5,859 bases of DNA, from positions 1 to 5,859 of the forward strand of contig JASLVT010000090.1 in assembly GCA_030741175.1 (NCBI GenBank), written 5' to 3'. The stretch is from Porticoccaceae bacterium. GTDB taxonomy: Bacteria; Pseudomonadota; Gammaproteobacteria; Pseudomonadales; Porticoccaceae. Each line of letters begins with the position of its first letter. Positions within the stretch are counted from its first letter, which is position 1. The notes beneath the pieces are model-generated. The model saw only the letters and a program-made list of their open reading frames with translations. It made no database searches and was not told the origin of the DNA. Shown here in pieces: positions 1 through 5,859 of the stretch. The translations under genes were made by a program, and so were the position numbers.

Positions 1-2206
1 TTATCCTTTTGTGCCACCCGTACCAGGCAATGATCAGGATCCCTGTGTAGTCTATCGCACCATTGATGATCTGGGCGCTATTAAAGCGCAGGCAAAAGAT
101 GCGCGGATCGGCGTAGTTGTTGGTGGCGGCTTACTTGGACTGGAGGCAGCCAATGCCTTGCAAAATCTCGGGCTCGAAACCCATGTGGTGGAATTTGCTC
201 CCGGGCTAATGGGTGTTCAGCTCGATGCTGGTGGTAGCGGTATGTTGCGACGCAAGATTGAAGCACTAGGAGTCACCGTCCATACCAGCAAAGCCACGGA
301 AGTGATAGAAGAAAACGCACAGGGTGATACAAGGCTGTCAATGAAGTTTGCCGATGGTGGCGCACTGGCCACCGATATGATTGTGTTCAGTGCCGGTATC
401 CGTCCCTATGATCAACTTGCCCGTGACTGTGGGCTGAAAGTTGGCGAGCGCGGCGGTATTGATATTGATTACCATTGTAAAACCAGTGACTCAGATATTT
501 TTGCCATCGGTGAATGTGCGCTATTTGGTGGTCGTATCTTTGGTTTGGTTGCGCCCGGTTATCGTATGGCCGAAGCGGCAGTGAGCCAGCTTGGCAATGA
601 TAAAGAGTCGTTCCAAGGCGCAGATATGAGTACCAAGCTAAAATTGCTCGGCGTTGATGTGGGCTCTATCGGCGATGCTCATGGCCGTGAAGAAGGGTCC
701 ATCGCCTATACCTTTAGTGACGAGCGTATTGAAGTTTACAAGCGCTTAATCGTCAGCAAGGATGGTAAAACATTGCTCGGCGCTGTGTTGGTCGGCGACT
801 GTTCCGACTACGATACATTACTGCAGTACTATCTCAATGGCATCGAATTGCCCGCTGATCCTGAAACACTGATCCTTCCCTACAATGCCGGCGAAGCGCC
901 GACTTTGGGTGCTGCAGCACTGCCTGCCTCGGCAATTATTTGTTCCTGCCACAATGTCAGCAAAGGCGATATTGTCAATGCAATGGATAATGGCTTTTAT
1001 TCTCTCGGTGAAATTAAAACTGAAACCAAGGCTAGTACCGGCTGTGGTGGTTGTGCGGCATTACTAAAAAATATTGTCGATGAGGAGATGGAGTCTCGTG
1101 GTTTGGAAGTTGATACGTCTATCTGTGAGCACTTTCCCTACACCAGACAAGAGTTATTTCATCTAATTAAAGTCAACAGCATTAAGACCTTTGATGAGCT
1201 GTTAGAAAAATATGGCAGCGGTCGCGGCTGTGATGTGTGTAAACCAGCGGTGGGCTCCATTCTCGCCTCGTTATGGAATGACTATGTATTGGAAGAAAAG
1301 CATGTGGGCTTGCAGGATACTAACGATACCTTCCTTGCCAATATGCAAAAAAATGGCACCTACTCTGTTGTGCCACGTATCGCTGGTGGCGAGATCACTC
1401 CGGATAAACTTATCGTGTTGGGCGAGGTGGCGAAAAAATATGACCTCTACACCAAGATTACCGGTGGCCAACGCATCGACTTATTTGGAGCTCGGGTGCA
1501 ACAGCTACCCTCCATTTGGAAAGAATTAGTTGATGCCGGTTTTGAAACCGGACATGCCTATGGCAAGGCGCTGCGCACAGTAAAATCCTGTGTCGGTAGT
1601 ACATGGTGCAGATACGGCGTGCAAGATAGTGTCGCCATGGCACTCTATATTGAAAACCGCTACAAGGGATTGCGCTCACCCCATAAACTCAAATCTGCCG
1701 TATCCGGTTGCACCAGAGAATGTGCTGAGGCTCAGTCAAAAGACTTCGGCGTAATCGCCACTGAGAATGGCTGGAATCTATTCGTCTGTGGCAATGGTGG
1801 TATGAAACCACGCCATGCCGATCTGTTTGCCACCGATCTTGATGATGAAGCTCTGATTCGAACCATCGATCGTTTCTTGATGTTCTACGTGCGCACCGCT
1901 GATCGCTTACAGCGCACCTCGGTGTGGATGGAAAATTTAGAAGGTGGCTTGGACTACCTCAAGCAGGTCGTGCTTGAAGATTCATTGGGCATCGCCGCAG
2001 AACTTGAAGAGCAGATGAACAATATTGTTGGTACCTACCAGTGTGAATGGAAAACCACCATTGAGGATCCAGAGCGGATGAAGCGCTTTGTCCAGTTTGT
2101 GAATACCGATGCTGAGGATGAGCAAATTGTCTTTGTGCAGGAGCGCGGTCAACCAAGACCAGCGACTGAAGAAGAGCGACTACAACTACTGGACAAAAGT
2201 GCCTAA
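1..2206 (+). CDS. nirB: Assimilatory nitrite reductase [NAD(P)H] large subunit, 5'-truncated by window edge
   Basis: Reduces nitrite to ammonium in the cytoplasm with NADH, as a complex with NirD. The reading frame is open to the window edge (codons from base 2 give Tyr-Pro-Phe-Val-Pro-Pro), so the GTG at 11 is an internal Val, not the start. By recalled alignment to E. coli NirB (847 aa), about 110 N-terminal residues with the first FAD Rossmann motif are missing. Visible in order: NADH-binding GGGLLGLE (122-145); FAD-contact motif DSDIFAIGECA (488-520); BFD-type [2Fe-2S] domain, CSC at 941-949 and CGGC at 1043-1054; a second BFD-like segment with GCDVCKP near 1226-1246; the sulfite/nitrite reductase ferredoxin-like half domain from about 1355, including ITGGQR (1457-1474); and the siroheme/[4Fe-4S] cysteines, C-x5-C (codons 1589 and 1607) and C-x3-C (1709 and 1721). 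All key residues are present and no frameshift is seen. The stop TAA (2204-2206) overlaps the nirD ribosome binding site. The domain set and adjacent nirD make the call very secure. Confidence 0.97.
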   Translation, partial: YPFVPPVPGNDQDPCVVYRTIDDLGAIKAQAKDARIGVVVGGGLLGLEAANALQNLGLETHVVEFAPGLMGVQLDAGGSGMLRRKIEALGVTVHTSKATEVIEENAQGDTRLSMKFADGGALATDMIVFSAGIRPYDQLARDCGLKVGERGGIDIDYHCKTSDSDIFAIGECALFGGRIFGLVAPGYRMAEAAVSQLGNDKESFQGADMSTKLKLLGVDVGSIGDAHGREEGSIAYTFSDERIEVYKRLIVSKDGKTLLGAVLVGDCSDYDTLLQYYLNGIELPADPETLILPYNAGEAPTLGAAALPASAIICSCHNVSKGDIVNAMDNGFYSLGEIKTETKASTGCGGCAALLKNIVDEEMESRGLEVDTSICEHFPYTRQELFHLIKVNSIKTFDELLEKYGSGRGCDVCKPAVGSILASLWNDYVLEEKHVGLQDTNDTFLANMQKNGTYSVVPRIAGGEITPDKLIVLGEVAKKYDLYTKITGGQRIDLFGARVQQLPSIWKELVDAGFETGHAYGKALRTVKSCVGSTWCRYGVQDSVAMALYIENRYKGLRSPHKLKSAVSGCTRECAEAQSKDFGVIATENGWNLFVCGNGGMKPRHADLFATDLDDEALIRTIDRFLMFYVRTADRLQRTSVWMENLEGGLDYLKQVVLEDSLGIAAELEEQMNNIVGTYQCEWKTTIEDPERMKRFVQFVNTDAEDEQIVFVQERGQPRPATEEERLQLLDKSA

Positions 2207-2209
2207 GGA
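2204..2209 (+). promoter_or_regulatory. Shine-Dalgarno of nirD, overlapping the nirB stop codon
   Basis: TAAGGA matches six consecutive bases of the consensus TAAGGAGG, and its first three bases are the nirB stop codon. It lies 3 bases before the ATG at 2213 and 6 before the ATG at 2216, so it favours the second ATG. The overlap suggests that nirD translation is coupled to termination of nirB, which would help keep the two subunits in balance (inference). Confidence 0.6.
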
Positions 2210-2215
2210 ATCATG

Positions 2216-2545
2216 ATGAGCGAATCGACGACGATCTGTGAACAGCAGGATCTAATTATCAACTCAGGTATCTGTGCCAGTGTTAAAGGTCAGCAAATAG
2301 CGCTGTTCTATCTGCCCAAGGAATCACCTCAGGTCTATGCCATAGGCAACTGGGATCCAATTGGTAAGGCCAATGTACTATCACGCGGTATTGTTGGTGA
2401 TATCAATGAACGTCTTGTGGTTGCTTCACCATTGTATAAACAGCATTTTGATCTGATTACTGGCGAGTGCTTGGAAGACAGTGAAGTAAACGTGCCGGTC
2501 TATGCAGTGGAGTTGGTGGACAATAAAGTCGTACTGAGTTTGTGA
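2216..2545 (+). CDS. nirD: Nitrite reductase [NAD(P)H] small subunit
   Basis: Small subunit of the cytoplasmic NirBD nitrite reductase, 109 aa against 108 in E. coli. It has the Rieske-like beta fold typical of NirD: a start of MSESTTIC, then GICASVKGQQIALF, a VYAIGNWDP segment, VLSRGIVG, VVASPLYKQHFDL and a C-terminal VYAVELVDNKVVLSL. The CxH and CxxH cluster ligands of true Rieske proteins are absent, as is normal for NirD, so it probably plays a structural or accessory role rather than carrying a [2Fe-2S] centre. Tandem ATGs occur at 2213 and 2216. I chose 2216 because the Shine-Dalgarno spacing is better and because the N-terminus then aligns without gaps to the recalled E. coli start, with IC at residues 7-8 and GxC at 18-20. 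Starting at 2213 would add one Met. It sits 9 bases after nirB and 10 before nasA. A stand-alone Rieske-type ferredoxin is excluded by the missing ligands and the context. Confidence 0.94.
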   Translation: MSESTTICEQQDLIINSGICASVKGQQIALFYLPKESPQVYAIGNWDPIGKANVLSRGIVGDINERLVVASPLYKQHFDLITGECLEDSEVNVPVYAVELVDNKVVLSL

Positions 2546-2555
2546 GTTGGCACCG

Positions 2556-5210
2556 ATGAGTGATGCTTGTGTGATAAAAACCACCTGCCCTTATTGTGGT
2601 GTTGGCTGTGGTGTGGAGGCCAGTCTAGAGAATGATAATATCATTGCGGTCTCAGGCGATCGCGTCCACCCTGCCAATTTCGGCAAGCTCTGCGTCAAAG
2701 GCTCGGCGCTACATGAGACCATGGGCCATGTTGGGCGGTTGATCTCGCCAGAAATTGACGGCCAGACAACCGATTGGCCTACAGCAATACAAACAGTGGC
2801 TGACAGGTTAAGCCATATCCGTGAACAGCATGGCCCGCAAGCTATTGCGTTTTATTTATCTGGCCAACTATTAACGGAAGATTATTACGTTGCCAATAAG
2901 CTGGCCAAGGGATTTATTGGTACAGGCCATGTGGATACCAACTCGCGACTCTGTATGTCATCGGCAGTTGCCGGTTACAAACGTGCCTTTGGTAGCGATG
3001 CGGTGCCCTGCAACTATGAAGATCTCGAGCAATGTGAGTTATTGGTCTTGACCGGATCCAATGCCGCTTGGACGCACCCGATATTGTATCGACGCATAGC
3101 TGAGGCGAAAAAGTCCAACCCAGATTTAAAAATATTGGTGATTGACCCACGTCGTACGGCTACCTGTGATATTGCTGATAAGCATTTGGCCATAGCGCCG
3201 GGGTCAGATGGTTTCTTATTCTCCGGCCTGTTGCACTATTTGGTGACCCATAAGCTCGTCGATCAGGGTTATATCGATCAGCATACTGAGGGTTTTGCCG
3301 AAGCAATAGCGCAGGCCAGTGATGCTAGTCTCGATGTGGTTGCCGAGCAGACCGGCATCTGTATCACAGACCTGAAGATTTTTTATCAGTGGTTTGCCGA
3401 AACTGATAAAGCGATTACCTTTTATTCGCAGGGTATCAATCAATCAGCCACAGGCACCGATAAGTGCAATGCCATTATTAACTGTCATCTGGCGACCGGC
3501 AAACTGGGCAAAGTAGGGGCGGGACCTTTCTCTATTACCGGACAACCCAATGCTATGGGCGGTCGCGAGGTGGGTGGTCTGGCCAATATGTTGGCCGCTC
3601 ATATGGATTACAACGAGACCAATATTGCCACGGTCAGCGAATTTTGGGACAGCGATTCGATCAGCCAACAGCCCGGATTAAAAGCAGTAGATTTATTTGA
3701 TGCAGTTGCCGATGGCAGCATCAAGGCTATTTGGATTATGGGTACCAATCCGGCGGTCAGCCTTCCCAATGCTGATAAGGTGAAAGCGGCACTGGAAAAC
3801 TGTGATACGGTCATTGTGTCAGATTGCATTGCTGAGACAGATACCACCGCCACCGCCAATATTTTATTGCCGGCCACAGGCTGGGGTGAGAAAGATGGCA
3901 CAGTGACCAACTCAGAGAGACGTATCTCACGTCAGCGGGGGTTGATAAAACCTTTGGGACAGGCCCGTCATGATTGGTGGATTATTTCACAGGTGGCGCG
4001 CGCAATGGGCTACCAGCAAGCGTTTGACTATCAGAACCCAAGGGATATTTTTGTTGAGCACGCGGCACTCTCGGCATTTAAAAATAGTGGTGATCGTCTT
4101 TTTAATATCGGTGCCCTAAGTCATTTATCACAGGCAGAATATGACGGGCTAAACCCCATTCAGTGGCCGGTAACAGCGACTAGTCCAAATGGAACACCGC
4201 GCCTATTTACTGAGGGAAAATTTTTAACCGCCAGTGGCAAGGCGCAATTTGTCAGCACAACACCGGCGCCACCACAACAGAGCGCCGATAATGAATATCC
4301 ACTGTTACTCAATACCGGACGTATTCGCGATCAATGGCACAGTATGACGCGAACCGGTCGCGCCGCTAGATTGCTCGATCATATTGATCAGCCTTTTGTT
4401 GCCATCCACCCAGATTCTGCTGAGCGTTTTGGACTGCTAGAAGATGATCTGGCCGAGGTCACTACCGCCTATGGTTCAGTGCAACTGAATGTTATTTTTG
4501 ATAAAGGTATTGAGCCTAATCAGCTATTTGTGCCGATTCACTGGAATAACCAGTTTGCCCATAGTGCGCGTGTTGACAGTTTAGTTGCACCTATCACAGA
4601 CCCAATCTCTGGACAGCCCGAGTTTAAATGTACCCCGGCGACTATTGTCAAAGTGACGGTGCCCTGTTGGGCTGCATTAATCAGCCGTACCAAGCTAAAT
4701 TGTGATCAGTTTATTAGTTGGAACCTGTCGCCATTAGAAAACGATCAGGGTTACCTGTATCAGATTGCTGTGACGGCAGATTTCAACTGGCAGGATTTTA
4801 TTGCCGTCAAACGTCTGACCGAGCAGGGGCCAGCGCAGGCCTATGAGCATTACGCCAATGGCGCAGACTCTGATGAACGATTTATTTGCTATAGCGATAA
4901 ACAAATAGAGATGGCTATTTTTAGTCATGCAGATAGAAGTCTACTGCCAAGCAGAGGCTGGCTGCAGCGATTATTGGGTGAAAACGTCAATGGTAACTAT
5001 TGGTCATTGATCACCAGCAGTGCGCAACCGGATGTGGGTAAGTTAATTTGCTCCTGCTACAAAGTCAGTGAAAAGTCGATTACTGAGGCGATTGAGGGCG
5101 GTGCGCATTCTGCTGAGGCGCTTGGCAAGCAACTGCAATGTGGTACCAACTGCGGCTCCTGTGTACCGGAACTCAATCATCTTATTTCTCAAACACTCAG
5201 TCTGGTCTAG
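2556..5210 (+). CDS. nasA: Assimilatory nitrate reductase, catalytic (molybdopterin) subunit with C-terminal BFD [2Fe-2S] domain
   Basis: Reduces nitrate to nitrite in the cytoplasm; member of the Mo-bis-MGD oxidoreductase family (NasA, 884 aa, close to the family's usual length). Numbering from the ATG at 2556: N-terminal [4Fe-4S] motif C11-x2-C14-x3-C18-x27-C46; C133 in NSRLCMSS, the expected Mo-ligating Cys; cofactor-binding segments VIDPRRTATCDIADKHLAI, SITGQPNAMGGREVGGL (from residue 326) and GWGEKDGTVTNSERR (about 442-456); a molydopterin-dinucleotide-binding domain from about 581 (LLNTGRIRDQWHSMTRTGR) to about 700; a less conserved linker; and a BFD domain with C832-x-C834 and C866-x2-C869. 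There is no twin-arginine signal, which argues against periplasmic NapA. A TTG at 2547 could extend the protein by three residues, but ATG 2556 gives the typical NasA start just ahead of TTCPYCGVGCG. The Shine-Dalgarno is weak (GAG at 2544-2546, inside and just after the nirD stop), suggesting coupling to nirD. It ends in tandem stops TAG TGA (5208-5213). Confidence 0.96.
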   Translation: MSDACVIKTTCPYCGVGCGVEASLENDNIIAVSGDRVHPANFGKLCVKGSALHETMGHVGRLISPEIDGQTTDWPTAIQTVADRLSHIREQHGPQAIAFYLSGQLLTEDYYVANKLAKGFIGTGHVDTNSRLCMSSAVAGYKRAFGSDAVPCNYEDLEQCELLVLTGSNAAWTHPILYRRIAEAKKSNPDLKILVIDPRRTATCDIADKHLAIAPGSDGFLFSGLLHYLVTHKLVDQGYIDQHTEGFAEAIAQASDASLDVVAEQTGICITDLKIFYQWFAETDKAITFYSQGINQSATGTDKCNAIINCHLATGKLGKVGAGPFSITGQPNAMGGREVGGLANMLAAHMDYNETNIATVSEFWDSDSISQQPGLKAVDLFDAVADGSIKAIWIMGTNPAVSLPNADKVKAALENCDTVIVSDCIAETDTTATANILLPATGWGEKDGTVTNSERRISRQRGLIKPLGQARHDWWIISQVARAMGYQQAFDYQNPRDIFVEHAALSAFKNSGDRLFNIGALSHLSQAEYDGLNPIQWPVTATSPNGTPRLFTEGKFLTASGKAQFVSTTPAPPQQSADNEYPLLLNTGRIRDQWHSMTRTGRAARLLDHIDQPFVAIHPDSAERFGLLEDDLAEVTTAYGSVQLNVIFDKGIEPNQLFVPIHWNNQFAHSARVDSLVAPITDPISGQPEFKCTPATIVKVTVPCWAALISRTKLNCDQFISWNLSPLENDQGYLYQIAVTADFNWQDFIAVKRLTEQGPAQAYEHYANGADSDERFICYSDKQIEMAIFSHADRSLLPSRGWLQRLLGENVNGNYWSLITSSAQPDVGKLICSCYKVSEKSITEAIEGGAHSAEALGKQLQCGTNCGSCVPELNHLISQTLSLV

Positions 5211-5243
5211 TGAGACCCGCAATTCATCAATAATGGAAAACCC
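5211..5243 (+). promoter_or_regulatory. Short nasA-cobA spacer with cobA ribosome binding site
   Basis: This 33-base spacer is the longest non-coding stretch in the window. It starts with a second in-frame stop (TGA) after nasA. It carries TGGAAA at 5234-5239, whose GGA lies 6 bases before the cobA ATG and is the likely Shine-Dalgarno. I see no hairpin with a T-run and no -35/-10 pair, so read-through from nasA into cobA is the simplest reading. Confidence 0.45.
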
Positions 5244-5859
5244 ATGAACAATAAAATTCTTACTTTGGTCAAAACGAATCAGTCTGATGCCGTGGACTTA
5301 AAACCAGTCGATAGCACGCAATATGGTCAGGTTCATCTGGTGGGGGCTGGCCCGGGCGACGCGGAGTTAATTACGGTTAAGGCGATGCGACTGTTACAGC
5401 AGGCTGATGCCATTGTTTACGATCGTTTGGCCAACCCAGAATTATTGGACTACGCGCCAGCGCGTTGCGACCTTATTTATGTCGGTAAGAAAAAAGATCA
5501 ACATAGTTTGCCCCAAGAACAGATTTGCGAGCTATTAGCGGTATTGGCGCGCTGCGGTAAAAATGTAGTCCGCCTAAAAGGCGGTGACTGCTTTATTTTT
5601 GGCCGCGGTGGCGAAGAGGTAGACCATCTTAATCAACAGGGTATTGAGTGCTCCATAGTACCCGGCATTACCGCAGCCATTGGTTGTGCAGCCGCAACCC
5701 AGATACCCCTGACGCATCGCGATCACGCCCATGCTGTTACCTTTATCACTGGCCACCGCCAGCAGGGTCAGATGCATATTAATTGGGATCTCGCCTTACA
5801 GAAGGACAGCACAGTGGTGTTCTATATGGGTCTTTCCAATCTAGAAGAAATTACCAGTC
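5244..5859 (+). CDS. cobA: Uroporphyrinogen-III C-methyltransferase (SUMT), 3'-truncated by window edge
   Basis: Transfers two methyl groups from S-adenosylmethionine to uroporphyrinogen III, giving precorrin-2, the precursor of siroheme (and of cobalamin where that pathway exists). The first 205 codons are present and the frame is open at the edge; family members are about 250-280 aa. Visible motifs: SAM-binding VGAGPGD (G34-D39), ADAIVYDRLANPELL, YVGKKKDQHSLPQEQI, VRLKGGDCFIFGRGGEE (around residues 109-125), VPGITAAIGCAAATQIPLTHRD and VFYMGLSNLEEI. About 28 residues precede the catalytic domain with no recognised motif. This lead contains no CysG-type dehydrogenase/ferrochelatase domain, so this is a stand-alone SUMT. 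ATG 5244 has a reasonable ribosome binding site, and the next Met (residue 48) lies inside the conserved core, so the start is well supported. Placement after nirBD and nasA implies a role in siroheme supply for NirB. Residue 116 is Cys where I recall Pro in the family. Confidence 0.95.
   Translation, partial: MNNKILTLVKTNQSDAVDLKPVDSTQYGQVHLVGAGPGDAELITVKAMRLLQQADAIVYDRLANPELLDYAPARCDLIYVGKKKDQHSLPQEQICELLAVLARCGKNVVRLKGGDCFIFGRGGEEVDHLNQQGIECSIVPGITAAIGCAAATQIPLTHRDHAHAVTFITGHRQQGQMHINWDLALQKDSTVVFYMGLSNLEEITS

Noticed and set aside
11..13. GTG at 11 as the start codon of the first gene
   Set aside because: The frame is open upstream to the window edge and the preceding codons (Tyr-Pro-Phe) match the NirB family just before the Pro-Pro of this region. 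About 110 conserved N-terminal residues must lie upstream.
2216..2545. NirD as a degenerate Rieske protein that has lost its cluster
   Set aside because: Absence of the Cys/His ligands is the normal state of NirD-type small subunits, so it is not a sign of decay.
2547..2549. TTG at 2547 as the nasA start
   Set aside because: It has no Shine-Dalgarno at usable distance and adds only Met-Ala-Pro. ATG at 2556 gives the usual short N-terminus before the cluster motif.
5233..5247. Four-codon mini-ORF (ATG GAA AAC CCA TGA) whose stop overlaps the cobA start as ATGA
   Set aside because: Such short chance ORFs are common. Its ATG lies within the probable cobA ribosome binding site and has no clear Shine-Dalgarno of its own, so I do not claim a leader peptide.
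1..5859. Minus-strand and alternative-frame ORFs of 60-105 codons across the window
   Set aside because: All lie inside genes with full-length family similarity in the main frame. Their translations show no domain-like pattern, so they are shadows.
1..5859. Frequent GATC sites, roughly three dozen by eye against about 23 expected at random
   Set aside because: Spread across coding sequence without clustering at any junction. Mild excess fits codon use in Asp-Gln, Asp-Leu and similar pairs and is common in gammaproteobacteria; no regulatory meaning can be argued here.

Overview
This window is a housekeeping nitrogen-assimilation operon, not a mobile or defence region. All four genes are on the plus strand and read in the order nirB (5' end missing) - nirD - nasA - cobA (3' end missing). 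Protein motifs, a base composition near 50% GC and the gene order point to a gammaproteobacterium. The same order is known from Pseudomonas aeruginosa, where nirB, nirD, an assimilatory nitrate reductase gene and cobA are adjacent. Genus cannot be assigned by eye; an aquatic or marine gammaproteobacterium is a guess.

Layout: positions 1-2206 hold the C-terminal ~85% of the NADH-dependent nitrite reductase large subunit. Positions 2216-2545 hold its small subunit, with a Shine-Dalgarno overlapping the nirB stop. Positions 2556-5210 hold the cytoplasmic molybdopterin nitrate reductase, with an N-terminal [4Fe-4S] motif and a C-terminal BFD-type [2Fe-2S] domain. Positions 5244-5859 hold the first ~205 codons of uroporphyrinogen-III C-methyltransferase. 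Intergenic gaps are 9, 10 and 33 bases. None contains a recognisable terminator or promoter, so the genes look co-transcribed from a promoter upstream of the window.

How they work together: NasA reduces nitrate to nitrite in the cytoplasm. NirBD reduces nitrite to ammonium with NADH, using FAD, Fe-S clusters and siroheme. CobA makes precorrin-2, the precursor of that siroheme. The operon therefore encodes both reduction steps plus part of the cofactor supply. Not seen here are a dedicated reductase for NasA, the precorrin-2 dehydrogenase/ferrochelatase step, a nitrate transporter and a regulator; these may lie outside the window.

I found no RNA genes, CRISPR, IS elements, attachment sites, significant repeats or unexplained non-coding stretches. 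I see no convincing undescribed system. The findings are modest: a matched pair of BFD domains in the two reductases, the open question of NasA's electron donor, start-site choices, and an apparent Pro-to-Cys change in a conserved CobA loop.
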